Of a stretch of DNA of 64,000 bases, positions 1-8,992 are shown piece by piece. The notes beneath the pieces were generated by a model. The model was given only the letters and a program-made list of their open reading frames with translations, did not search any database and had not been told where the DNA came from. A program made the translations under genes and the position numbers. Location: the NCBI GenBank assembly GCA_016718345.1, contig JADKDN010000007.1:54359-118358 (forward strand), given 5' to 3'. This stretch comes from Flavobacterium sp. GTDB lineage: Bacteria; Bacteroidota; Bacteroidia; Flavobacteriales; Flavobacteriaceae. How positions within the stretch are numbered: the stretch's first letter is position 1; each line of letters opens with the position of its first letter.

Positions 1-1
1 C

Positions 2-568
2 GAGGCTCAAAATGTTGTCGTAAAAGATATGATTGATACTTCAAAATTTGATGTGAGTTCATTGGTAGTCACTCAAGGAAGTCATTCTTTTGTAACGAGA
101 ATTACAGAAACCAACAAAGTTGAATTTATTTTCGAAAACATCAATTTACCTTTTGATGATGCTACCAATGATGGTTACGTAGCGTTCAAAATCAAGACCA
201 AACCAAGCTTGGTAGTTGGAGATTCATTCAGCAATACGGCTAGTATTTATTTTGATTACAATTTTCCAATTGTCACCAATACGGCAACAACTTCAATACT
301 TCAAAATTTAGGAACGCCAGATTTTGAGTTTGATTCTTATTTTAAAATCTATCCAAACCCAGTAAAAGATATTCTGGATATTGATGTTAAGAAACAAATT
401 GAGCTAACTTCAATTAGTATTTTTAATACCCTTGGACAACAAATACTTGTTATACCAAATGCACAACAAATCAAACAAATGGATGTTTCGAGCTTAAAAA
501 CAGGGAATTATTTTATAAAAATGAATACAAACAAAGGAATTTCAAACGCTAAGTTTATTAAAAATTAA
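2..568 (+). CDS. C-terminal part of a T9SS-secreted cell-surface protein (5' end outside window)
   Basis: The reading frame is open from base 2 and runs to a TAA at 568, so only the last ~188 residues are present. The first ~95 residues contain a segment ending 'SIYFDYNFPIVTNTATT', typical of the conserved beta-domain that precedes sorting signals in Bacteroidota surface proteins. From about 'FKIYPNPVKD' to the end is a type A Por/T9SS sorting domain (IYPNP motif, 'SISIFNTLGQQ', 'LKTGNYFIKM', basic end 'AKFIKN'). Such proteins cross the outer membrane by the type IX system, where this domain is removed or used for anchoring. The role of the missing passenger cannot be told. Confidence 0.85.
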   Translation, partial: EAQNVVVKDMIDTSKFDVSSLVVTQGSHSFVTRITETNKVEFIFENINLPFDDATNDGYVAFKIKTKPSLVVGDSFSNTASIYFDYNFPIVTNTATTSILQNLGTPDFEFDSYFKIYPNPVKDILDIDVKKQIELTSISIFNTLGQQILVIPNAQQIKQMDVSSLKTGNYFIKMNTNKGISNAKFIKN

Positions 569-630
569 GTGATCCTAGATAGAACAATGATATTCTTGCT
601 GGTTTGAAAGCCAAAATGGAAAAAGTGAGA

Positions 631-653
631 AAAAGAAATAATCTAATTTCTTG
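631..653 (+). repeat. Left copy of a 23-bp direct repeat flanking the AAA_14 gene
   Basis: Bases 631-653 match 1829-1851 at 22 of 23 positions; the only mismatch is C643 versus T1841. Each copy is itself an imperfect inverted repeat (AAGAAAT ... ATTTCTT). The pair brackets the ATPase gene at 686-1824. The sequence is A/T-rich and simple, which weakens the case for a target-site duplication. Confidence 0.5.
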
Positions 654-682
654 CTAATTAGGAATTGAATTCCTAATTTAGC
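653..682. promoter_or_regulatory. Palindrome just upstream of the AAA_14 ATPase start
   Basis: AATTAGGAATT (656-666) and AATTCCTAATT (668-678) form a perfect 11-bp inverted repeat around one G. GCT (653-655) and AGC (680-682) extend it with one unpaired T. It ends 3 bases before the ATG at 686. It could be an operator for autoregulation or a hairpin in the 5' leader. No function is proven by the sequence. Confidence 0.45.
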
Positions 683-685
683 TAA

Positions 686-1824
686 ATGATAACAAGAGCG
701 ATAACTCCAAAAGTAGTAGAATTATTAGAGAAATTTCCAATTGTCGCCATAGCGGGTCCACGACAATCAGGAAAAACCACCTTATCTAAAATTCTAAAAC
801 CCAATTATAAGTATGTCAATTTAGAAAATTTATCTAATAGGGAATTTGCAAAAACAGATCCGATGGGTTTTCTTCAAACCTATCAAAAATGGAGTTATCA
901 TTGATGAAATTCAAAATGTGCCAAGTTTGTTTTCTTATTTACAAGTTGTAACCGATGAGAGGAGCATCAATGGAGAATACATTATAACAGGTTCACAAAA
1001 TTTTTTGATGATGGAACAAATTGCGCAATCTCTTGCTGGAAGGGTTGCACTTTTACACTTTGCCACTGTCTTTCAAAATTAAAAACACGAAATACAGTCC
1101 AATTTCGTGGGAAAATTATGCTCTTTCTGGTTCTTATGCGAGAAAATTAATTCAGCATATTGATGCATCGATTATTATGAAAACTATCTTAAAACTTATG
1201 TAGAAAGAGATGTTCGTTTACTAAAAATATTTCGAATCTCGATTTATTTCAAAAATTTATAAAATTGTTAGCGGGTAAGTAGGGCAGTTATTCAATCAAA
1301 GTAGTTTTGGGTAACGAACTGGATTTAGATAACAAAACAATCAATTCGTGGTTTACACTGTTAGAAACTTCTTTTCTTACCTTTAAGTTACAGCCGTATC
1401 ATTCTAATTTTAATAAGGTAATTGTAAAACACCAAAATATACTTTCACGACACGGGTCTATTGTGTCATTTATTAGAATTCGTAGTCAGGAAGACTTAGA
1501 ACTTCATTTTGCTAAAGGGAATATTTTTGAAAATCTAGTAATTTCGGAAATGTATAAGAATAGCATAAATAATGCAACAAAATCAATAACTTATTTTTGG
1601 AGAGATAAATCTCAAAACGAAGTAGACTTAATTGTTGAAACGGGAGTAAGACTGGATGCTATTGAAATAAAATCAGCAAAAACAATCTATCAAAACCAAT
1701 TTAGGGGTTAGATTATTTTAAAATTTAAAAGCCGATACGAATTTGCCTTGGTTTTGGTGGCAATGAAAATCAAGAACGAACGAATTATTCAGTGCACTCG
1801 ATTTTAAATTTACCACAATTTTAA
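686..1824 (+). pseudogene. AAA_14/DUF4143 family ATPase, broken by several frameshifts
   Basis: Joined across frames, the product is about 380 residues, the usual length of the family. It starts with 'MITRAITPKVVELLEKFPIV' and has a Walker A box GPRQSGKTTL near residue 25, a Walker B-like 'VIIDEIQNVPSL', 'ITGSQNFLMM', the DUF4143 core ('SWFTLLETSFLTFKLQPYH'), and the nuclease-like tail 'FWRDKSQNEVDLIVE ... AIEIKSAKT'. The last exact frame ends 'NYSVHSILNLPQF' with TAA at 1822-1824. Frame changes fall near 880-900, 1045-1080, 1165-1205, 1270-1310, 1430-1490 and 1710-1760, too many for a live gene if the sequence is right. Members of this family are common accessory genes of unclear biological role. 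The gene is flanked by a direct repeat and preceded by a palindrome. Confidence 0.8.
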
Positions 1825-1828
1825 TATT

Positions 1829-1851
1829 AAAAGAAATAATTTAATTTCTTG
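1829..1851 (+). repeat. Right copy of the 23-bp direct repeat
   Basis: This is the second copy of the repeat at 631-653, starting 5 bases after the reconstructed stop of the ATPase gene. The two copies are in the same orientation, about 1.2 kb apart, and bracket that gene. Confidence 0.5.
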
Positions 1852-1864
1852 ATTTTGAATATAG

Positions 1865-1890
1865 AAAGTCCCAAGTAATCGGGACTTTTT
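1865..1890. terminator. Intrinsic terminator between convergent genes
   Basis: AAAGTCCC (1865-1872) pairs with GGGACTTT (1881-1888) around an 8-base loop. It is followed by a T run on the plus strand and preceded by an A-containing tract for the minus strand. It lies between the plus-strand ATPase and the minus-strand gene ending at 1894. Confidence 0.7.
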
Positions 1891-1893
1891 TAT

Positions 1894-2610
1894 TTAATTA
1901 TTATAATATTCTCGTTGCCAAATCTCTTCATTAAAATTCTTCCCTAACATAAAAAAGTAGTAGCAAAAAACAGCGATTACAGATTTAAACATGAATAAAA
2001 AAATGATAAATGGAGCAAAGGGAATTGATTTACTTAAATTAGTCTCTGGGACAAGGCAAGTCAATAGTGCACTTATTGCCAAACTAAAAATCGTAAAATT
2101 CCATAAATTCCTAACGGGTTTTACCGCTAGTTTTCTTAGAGGACTCATATCGTTTCCCCATTTATGAATCAAATAATAGTAGTTATTTCCAATTGGAGCA
2201 AATAGCATAGGGTCGTCATAATTCAATAAAAGAAATGCTTTACTTGGAGCGATAATTTTGAATCCGCTGAGCTTGGTATTGTGTTTTTTTTCCACTGATG
2301 CTATTGTAGATATGGCTTCTTCGGGAATGGTATTTTTGTAATAATGACTGTCTAAAAATCGTAATCTGTAATCGATACAAACATTTTTTATCTCTTGAAT
2401 ATGGAAAATTTTATTTGTTTCTAGTAGGTCAAACACAAAATCATTTCGTTTTGTTGAACTTTTTACTTGAAGTTTTTCCTTGATGGTATCTCTTTGTTGC
2501 TCATTTTCCAGTAAAATTGCTTTTACCTCCTCTAAAATAGTAGTTTCAGCTTTGAATTTCTTCCTTTCAGATCTTAGGGCGATTTCTAAATTTGTCGTAT
2601 TTACTAGCAT
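1894..2610 (-). CDS. Hypothetical protein with two C-terminal membrane helices
   Basis: This is an intact 238-residue ORF starting at an ATG (2610). The first ~60 residues are charged and likely helical ('LRSERKKFKAETTILEEVKAILLENEQQ' region). The middle carries 'HNTKLSGFKIIAPSKAFLLLNYDDPMLFAPIG' style soluble sequence with 'NNYYYLIHKWGNDMSP'. The end has two hydrophobic segments, about residues 168-190 and 196-220. I do not recognise a catalytic motif or name the family. The layout suggests a cytoplasmic domain anchored in the inner membrane. It is transcribed alone, with a terminator directly downstream. Confidence 0.65.
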   Translation of the reverse strand: MLVNTTNLEIALRSERKKFKAETTILEEVKAILLENEQQRDTIKEKLQVKSSTKRNDFVFDLLETNKIFHIQEIKNVCIDYRLRFLDSHYYKNTIPEEAISTIASVEKKHNTKLSGFKIIAPSKAFLLLNYDDPMLFAPIGNNYYYLIHKWGNDMSPLRKLAVKPVRNLWNFTIFSLAISALLTCLVPETNLSKSIPFAPFIIFLFMFKSVIAVFCYYFFMLGKNFNEEIWQREYYNN

Positions 2611-2790
2611 TTTAGTGATGTATTAGTTAAAATTTAGTTCATTCAAATAATAATAGAAGGTACGCAAAAAAAAGATTTTAGTAAAAAATAAAATACTATT
2701 TTTCAATGATTTATTTCATTGAACTAATGTTAAATTGCTCATTAACAATCGTCTAATTAATTTTTGATAGTATATTAAGCTATTTTTAAA

Positions 2791-3065
2791 TTACTTATTT
2801 ACTAACACTTTAAAGGTTTTACTATTTTTTGAGTCAGACAATTTTAAAAATAAATTCCATTATAAAGTGTATCGGTTTCTATGATGCTCAGAGTACTTCC
2901 TTGTAAAATTTGAGAACTTTTAATTACTTTCCCCAATGTATCAATCAATTCAGCTGTTATATTTTCTGTGTTCATTTGGGTTTGAATAGCTATACAATCT
3001 TGTGCTGGGTTTGGATAAATATATGTTAGTTGAATTGAATTGGCACTATTTTTTTCAAACCACAA
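2791..3065 (-). pseudogene. Orphan T9SS sorting-domain fragment
   Basis: The minus strand encodes '...LTYIYPNPAQDCIAI ... ELIDTLGKVIKSSQ ... LYNGIYF', a type A sorting domain. The frame closes at 2844, but adding one T to the T run there restores 'FLKLSDSKNSKTFKVLVNK', a standard sorting-domain end, with TAA at 2791-2793. Upstream the frame is closed by a stop next to the fabG promoter, so no passenger domain, signal peptide or start is present. It is either the 3' remnant of a deleted secreted-protein gene or the result of local assembly damage. Confidence 0.6.
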
Positions 3066-3072
3066 TTATTGT

Positions 3073-3080
3073 TATATTTG
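3073..3080 (+). promoter_or_regulatory. Candidate -7 element of fabG
   Basis: TATATTTG fits the Bacteroidota primary-sigma -7 consensus TAnnTTTG and sits 24 bases before the ATG at 3105. This supports the ATG over the upstream in-frame TTG at 3069, which would overlap the promoter. A clear -33 TTG at the usual distance was not found. Confidence 0.5.
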
Positions 3081-3104
3081 ACCGACATAAAAAACAAAAT
3101 CTTT

Positions 3105-3851
3105 ATGAAATTACTTGAAGGAAAAGTTGCCATTATTACTGGCGCAAGTCGCGGAATAGGTAAAGGTATAGCCGAAGTTTTCGCAAAACAAGGAGCCAAT
3201 GTGGCGTTCACATATAGTTCATCTGTAGAATCGGCTTTAGCTTTAGAAGAAGAGTTAAATGATATGGGCGTAAAAGCTAAAGGATACCAATCGAATGCTG
3301 CCGATTTTAATCAAGCACAAACATTTGTTGATTCAGTTTTGGCGGAATTTGGTACAATAGATGTTTTGATTAACAATGCTGGAATCACAAAAGACAATTT
3401 ACTAATGCGAATGTCAGAGGAAGATTTTGACAAAGTAATAGAAGTCAATTTGAAGTCGGTATTCAATATGACTAAAGCAGTTCAAAAAAACTTTTTGAAA
3501 CAACGTGCGGGTTCTATTATCAACATGAGTTCCGTAGTAGGAGTGAAGGGAAATGCTGGTCAAACTAATTATGCAGCTTCCAAGGCTGGAATTATAGGAT
3601 TTACAAAATCGGTTGCCTTAGAATTAGGTTCTAGAAATATCCGTTGTAATGCGATTGCTCCGGGATTTATTGAAACCGAAATGACGGCAAAGCTAAACGA
3701 AGATGTGGTTCAAGGATGGAGAGATGGAATTCCTTTGAAAAGAGGTGGAACTTCTGAAGATGTTGCCAATGCCTGTCTTTTCTTAGCTTCAGATATGAGT
3801 GCCTACATAACAGGACAAGTACTAAATGTTGACGGAGGAATGCTTACCTAA
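3105..3851 (+). CDS. fabG: 3-oxoacyl-[acyl-carrier-protein] reductase FabG
   Basis: This 248-residue short-chain dehydrogenase performs the NADPH-dependent reduction of beta-ketoacyl-ACP in fatty-acid elongation in the cytoplasm. Visible are the Rossmann cofactor motif TGASRGIG (residues 12-19), NNAGIT near residue 88, a catalytic Ser in 'SVVGVKGNAG', the YxxxK pair in 'NYAASKAG', and the typical end 'ITGQVLNVDGGMLT'. Length and motifs match FabG proper rather than a generic dehydrogenase. The ATG at 3105 gives the usual 'MKLLEGKVAIITG' start. The gene appears to stand alone; a 100-base A/T-rich gap separates it from the next gene. Confidence 0.95.
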   Translation: MKLLEGKVAIITGASRGIGKGIAEVFAKQGANVAFTYSSSVESALALEEELNDMGVKAKGYQSNAADFNQAQTFVDSVLAEFGTIDVLINNAGITKDNLLMRMSEEDFDKVIEVNLKSVFNMTKAVQKNFLKQRAGSIINMSSVVGVKGNAGQTNYAASKAGIIGFTKSVALELGSRNIRCNAIAPGFIETEMTAKLNEDVVQGWRDGIPLKRGGTSEDVANACLFLASDMSAYITGQVLNVDGGMLT

Positions 3852-3952
3852 ATTAAAAAAATTAATGATTTAAGAATTTAAAGATTTATATAATAATTAC
3901 TTTTTATAATTTTTCTAATTATTAATTTTTCAGTCTTTAAATTAAAAGATAA

Positions 3953-5974
3953 ATGACAACAAACACTTTTCTATTAGTATTGCTTTCTTTGATTCTAGCA
4001 AGTGTTTTATCATACTATCAGTATTTTTATAAAGCCAAAAACAAGTCTAAAGTAACTTTGTTTTTGGCTTTATTGCGTTTTATATCCATTTTTGGGATTT
4101 TACTTTTGTTGATTAATCCGATAATTTCTAGCAAGACTTTTGAAACGATAAAAACGCCATTGCCAATAGTAGTGGATAATTCTAGTTCTATAGTTGATTT
4201 GAAATCCGATATTGTTGCTTTAGAATTGTATAAAGAATTATCAGAAAACAAAGATTTGCAAGACAAGTTCAATGTGCAAACGTATAGCTTTGACACTGAT
4301 TTTGAGAGTGCTACCACATTTAATTTTAAAGGAACACAAACTAATCTTGATGCAGTTGCGAGGAGTTTAAAAAGTATTCATAAGAACACCGCTTATCCCA
4401 CTGTTTTGATAACAGACGGCAATCAAACCGAAGGGAACGATTATGTATACAGTTTTGATAACGCCAATAAAGTCTATCCATTAATTGTTGGGGATACTAC
4501 TACTTTTCTGGATTTAAAAGTCAATCAATTGAACGTCAATAAATATGCTTTTTACAAAAATAAATTTCCAGTTGAAGTATTTTTACAGTATTCAGGAACT
4601 AAAAATATAAATGCCAATTTTAGTATTTCACAAGGAAATTCAGTTCTAACAAAGCAAACGATTTCCTTTTCACCTTCAAAAAAGTCGACCATTGTAAACG
4701 TATTACTTCCTGCAGATAAAGTGGGATTGCAAATTTTCAAAGCGTCTATCTCATCTAAAGAACAAGAGAAAAACACGTACAATAACACCAAGAATTTTGC
4801 AGTTGAAGTGATCGAGCAAAAAACAGCAATAGCTATTGTATCAGCAATAAGTCATCCTGATATTGGAGCACTAAAACGAGCGATTGAAAGCAATGCGCAA
4901 CGAAAAGTAACTATCGTTAAACCCAATGAAATCAAATCCTTACAAGAATACAATGTTTTGATTTTATACCAACCAACAGCAGAATTCAAATCGGTTTTTG
5001 AAAATAATAGGTAGGAGTTTAACACTTTATTATTACTGGGTCAACACCGATTTTACTTTTTGAATCAACAGCAAAACAATCTGGTGTTTAGAATGAGCAA
5101 TCAAAAAGAAGATTATTTGGCAAGGTTTAATCCACAATTTAATTTGTTTGCTTCAGAAGATATTGGTTTTGAGCAGTTTCCACCGTTGCAAAATTCGTTC
5201 GGAACTGTTACAACAAACAATAATTTATCTGTTTTGTTATCGTCAAAAATTAGAAATATTGACACGAATGCGCCATTGTTGGCTTTTTCAGAAAATCAAG
5301 GAAAACGCTCTGCATTTCTGTTAGGAGAAAACAGTTGGAAATGGAGAATGCAGTCCTACCTAGACCATCAATCATTTGAAAAATATGATATTTTTATTAG
5401 TAAAATCATTCAGTTTTTGGCTTCAAATGACACAAAGAAATCTTTGGTGGTTAATCATGAACGTTTTTACAATTCGGGTGAAGCTATTGAAATTACAGCT
5501 CAGTATTTTAATAAGAATTACGAGTTTGATGAAAAAGCTCGTTTGACTATTGCGGTAACAAATAAGAATACGAAGGCAATCAAAAAGTATGATTTGCTGA
5601 AAACAAGCAATGCCTTCAAAGTCAATCTTGATGGGCTTTCGGCCGGACAATATACTTTTGTGGTTAAAGAATTGAATTCAAATACTGCTTATAATGGCTA
5701 TTTTGAAATTTTAGATTTTGATATTGAGAAGCAATTTGTTAATCCTGATGTAAATAAACTGAATCAATTGGCATCGCAAACCCAAGGGAAAGTGTATTAT
5801 CCAAACCAAGTGGATGAATTGATTAAATCACTTCTAGAAAACGAAAATTACAAAGCAATTCAGAAAGCAATTGTTAAGAAAACGCCTTTGATTGATTGGA
5901 TTTGGTTATTGATTCTTACAGCACTTTCTCTAGCCTTAGAATGGTTTATTCGTAAATACAATGGTTTGCTATAA
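3953..5974 (+). CDS. Membrane protein with VWA-like domain, one damaged spot
   Basis: The reconstructed product is about 673 residues. It has an N-terminal helix (residues ~5-25), a second helix (~37-60), a VWA-like fold beginning 'PLPIVVDNSSSIV' (a MIDAS-like DxSxS) with 'TVLITDGNQTEGND', and beta-rich repeats. A final helix sits near 'IDWIWLLILTALSLALEW' and is followed by a short basic tail. This layout is that of BatA/CoxE-related VWA membrane proteins of Bacteroidota. A TAG at 5012-5014 interrupts it. Downstream the same frame resumes, but bases 5015-5058 make sense only with small insertions ('NTFIITGVNTDF' appears when a G and a T are added), so compensating indels are likely. The gene ends 2 bases from the convergent gene at 5977. 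Confidence 0.7.
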
Positions 5975-5976
5975 TT

Positions 5977-6705
5977 TTAGTGAAATGTCCTTCTTTTAAA
6001 GGTATGAAACTGTAGTCTAAGATAATCATACAAAAGTGCAATCAGAAGAGCTAAACCAGCTACAAAAAGCGTTTTTAATTTTATTTCTTGGTATACATAT
6101 CCACCGCCAACACATCCTATAAAAAAGAAAGTAATAATTGAAAATCTTAAAAAGATATTCGTTTTTAGCTTCTTAATTTCTTCGGGTTTTCTGTAAAAAA
6201 ATAGTTGAGACAGTTCTATTCCTAAATCGGTGAAAAGTCCTGTAAGATGGGTGGTTCGTACTGTTGATTGCGAAATTTTTGTAACCAAAGAGTTTTGCAT
6301 TCCCATAGCAAATAACATGAAAAAGGCTGTCAATTTTCCTTCTGTTTGTGATAAATCAGATGGACTTCCATAAATTCCAATGCCAATTAGAATCAAGATT
6401 TCTAATGAAATAGGTACGACATGATAGAGTTGAGGTTTTTTTTTAGTGAGTAATTCTGCAATAAAATTCGAGGAGAACGCACCAATCAAAAAGAAAAGAG
6501 TAAATAAAAGAAACGTAATCGCTGCTGCATAATCGTGCTTCATTACTTCTTCAGCAAAAAAAGCAAAATGTCCTGTTACATTTGTTGTTAAGGTTTTTAG
6601 CGCCAAAACCCCAGTTATATTAACGATTCCAGCTACTAATGAAAGCATAGTGGCTAGTCTTAAATTGTGGAGGAAGGTTCTATTTTTGCCTTGATGTCTA
6701 AACAT
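5977..6705 (-). CDS. DUF1275 (YoaK) family membrane protein
   Basis: This intact 242-residue polytopic inner-membrane protein has about six hydrophobic segments. Family marks are 'SLVAGIVNITGVLAL' near the start, 'TTNVTGHFAFFAEE', 'LIGAFSSNFIAELL', 'MGMQNSLVTKIS' and 'VRTTHLTGLFTDLGIELSQ'. The function of DUF1275 proteins is not established; transport is often supposed. Its ATG overlaps the 3' end of the upstream sulfatase gene by 8 bases, so the two are probably co-transcribed. Confidence 0.85.
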   Translation of the reverse strand: MFRHQGKNRTFLHNLRLATMLSLVAGIVNITGVLALKTLTTNVTGHFAFFAEEVMKHDYAAAITFLLFTLFFLIGAFSSNFIAELLTKKKPQLYHVVPISLEILILIGIGIYGSPSDLSQTEGKLTAFFMLFAMGMQNSLVTKISQSTVRTTHLTGLFTDLGIELSQLFFYRKPEEIKKLKTNIFLRFSIITFFFIGCVGGGYVYQEIKLKTLFVAGLALLIALLYDYLRLQFHTFKRRTFH

Positions 6706-8794
6706 AATTTATTTTGATACTCTTTTTCTTTAGCATACTGGAAGCAGTTTGATAATACGATATGGTTTCTTCCACTAAATCGTTTCGTGTTTTTTCAAGG
6801 ACTTCATCATAATACAATTGGAAATTTGGAGCCTAGTTTTGGGTTTTTAATTTGGTTCAAATGGAATTGTTTTACTTGCTGTTTAGGGTGAAAGTATCGT
6901 CAAAACAGAGTCTTTTATTAAACCTAAATTTTGATAAGTAGCAATTAAAGCTCTTGGCTTGTAGTTGTCTTTTAACACATCTTGTCCAAAAATTTACTTT
7001 CATAATTGAAATTCAATAGACCAAACAAAGTGGGCATCACATCAATTTGAGACATGAGTTGATTCACTTGTTTAGGTGCAATAAAACTTGGGCTGTAAAT
7101 CATGGCTGGAATGCGATATTTGTCTAGCGGAAGTTCTGTTTTTCCTGCACTCGAAGCACAATGATCTGCTAGAATAACAAAAACGGTATTGTTGAACCAA
7201 GGCTGTTTGCTTGCTTTTTTGAAGAATCTCCCATGGCAAAATCTGTGTATTTTATTCCACCTTCACGAGATTTTGAATCGCCAGGGATATCAATTTTATT
7301 TTTAGGATACGTAAAAGGTCTGTGATTACTCACTGTCATAATATGATTGAAAAAAGGTTTACCTTTTTCAGCTTCATGATTCATTACCTTTATCGCTTTG
7401 TTGTACATGTCTTCATCACAAACGCCCCAAATATTTTGAAACGTAATTTCATCGGTTGTGACTTTTTATCACAATTTCATAGCCATTTCCTGAGAAAAAA
7501 TCTTGCATATTATCAAAAAAAGCATCTCCACCATACATGTATTTTACGGTGTAACCCTTTTGTTTGAAAATGGCTCCAGTTGAAAATTTATTTTTATTGT
7601 CTTTTCTTTTTATGACACTTTCACCAGCAGTTGGAGGCAAACATAAGGTTACGGCTTCTAATCCTCTTACAGTTCGAGTTGCCTACAGCATAAAGGTTAG
7701 TGAATAGTAAACTTTTGGTTGCTAGGCTATCAATGAACGGCGTCAAATTTTGTGTATTTCCATTCATTTTTAAAAACTCACCGCTATAACTTTCAATGGT
7801 TATAAGAACCACATTTTTATGTAATTCGCTTGAATTACCGTTTATTTGTCGGGTGATATTTTCGCCATAGGTATCAGGGATTTGCTGATGCAATAATTCA
7901 AACGCCTTTTTTTCTGGAATAGTTTTATAAAATTTAAAATAGTCCAATTCGTTATTCATGAAAGCCAAATAGAACTTATAAACACCATTAGCTTGTAACT
8001 CATTGGCGAAGATATTTGTAGATTTCTCTTTCCGAAGCCCAAATAGGAATAGCTACAAATGATAAACACAGCAACAGCAAATAGAAGATTGATAATTTAA
8101 TTTTCTCTGAAAATGAAGGAATATTTTCGATGTAGTATTTCGATTTTTTTAGAATTAAGTAACTTATTAATCCTGAAACAATAAATAAACCTGTAAATAT
8201 TGGAATAACTGGATAGGATTGCATGATGTTTCCAATGACTTCATTGGTGTAAACTAAATAGTCTACGGCAATAAAATTATAGCGAACGCCAAATTCATTC
8301 CAGAAAAAGTATTCACTTATTGCATTCTGAATTATGATGATTACAAATAAGAAAACGACAAAACTAAAAAGCCAAAATCGAATGGACTTACGATATTTTG
8401 GAAGAAAAAGAAGTAATCCAAAAAGGATGGTTTTGATAGCAATAAAACTTTGACCTACTTCTGGCAAAGAACCTCCATATTCATTGAGAATTGTATTCCC
8501 AAAATAAACATACAAAAAAAGTAAAATTAGGAAACCAAAAATGATATAGCCAAAGGGTTTCGAATATTTAGAATTTGAGATAAAAATGAGATAGATCCAT
8601 AAAAAGCCTGATGCTACTGTAAAAACGAAAATATCAGATAGAAATCCTAAAACGAAAATGGATGCCAATACTACCAAATCAAAAGAAGATTGCGTAATTG
8701 GATGGCAAAGTAATACAATCCGTAAAACAAAATTAATCGAAAGATATAATAAACCTAATGAATAAAAAGGAGATAATTTTTTGATGAATGACAT
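6698..8794 (-). pseudogene. LTA synthase-like sulfatase/phosphoglycerol transferase, frameshifted
   Basis: The N-terminal ~260 residues are intact and carry five membrane helices, from 'MSFIKKLSPFYSLGLLYLSI' onward. The periplasmic sulfatase-fold domain follows in other frames: 'VVLITIESYSGEFLKMNG', 'RTVRGLEAVTLCLPP' (the Thr that acts as nucleophile in LtaS-type enzymes), 'KGYTVKYMYGGDAFFDNM', 'MTVSNHRPFTYP', 'VLADHCAS' and 'MSQIDVMPTLFGLLN'. The C-terminus ends 'ETISYYQTASSMLKKKS' with TAG at 6698. There are frame changes near 7980, 7650, 7450, 7190 and 6980. ATG 8794 is preferred over TTG 8812 because a TAnnTTTG box overlaps the latter. In Gram-negative bacteria such proteins move phosphoglycerol or phosphoethanolamine groups onto glycans or lipids; the substrate is unknown here. 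Confidence 0.8.
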
Positions 8795-8809
8795 TTGATA
8801 ATTTTTTAG

Positions 8810-8817
8810 CAAAGGTA
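8810..8817 (-). promoter_or_regulatory. Candidate -7 element of the LTA-synthase-like gene
   Basis: On the minus strand this reads TACCTTTG (TAnnTTTG), 15 bases upstream of the ATG at 8794. It decides the start against the upstream TTG at 8812. Confidence 0.4.
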
Positions 8818-8953
8818 AATAAACTACTCATATAGTTTGATATCGTTTTGATGAAAGTAGGGTATTTCTGAATTGAATTGTCTTTAGAATATTCAAGACC
8901 TTGCATATAATTTCAAATCAAATTTTGTCATGAAAATTTAGCTTGATTTTGAT

Positions 8954-8961
8954 TACCTTTG
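8954..8961 (+). promoter_or_regulatory. Candidate -7 element of the ferritin-VIT1 gene
   Basis: TACCTTTG fits TAnnTTTG and lies 31 bases before the ATG at 8993. No iron-regulator operator that I could support is visible next to it. Confidence 0.45.
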
Positions 8962-8992
8962 GGTATATGAATAGTAAATAAGACAAACAAGT

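Noticed and set aside
583..657. Short open stretch reading 'NNDILAGLKAKMEKVRKRNN' before the AAA_14 gene
   Set aside because: It has a stop just upstream, no start codon in place and ends inside the direct repeat. It may be a remnant of a charged small protein, but a gene cannot be supported.
3069..3104. Longer fabG start at TTG 3069
   Set aside because: It overlaps the TAnnTTTG promoter box, and the extra 12 residues are not FabG-like.
3026..3211. Minus-strand ORF of 61 codons over the fabG start
   Set aside because: It is antisense to the conserved fabG N-terminus, has no family features, and is explained by the coding bias of fabG.
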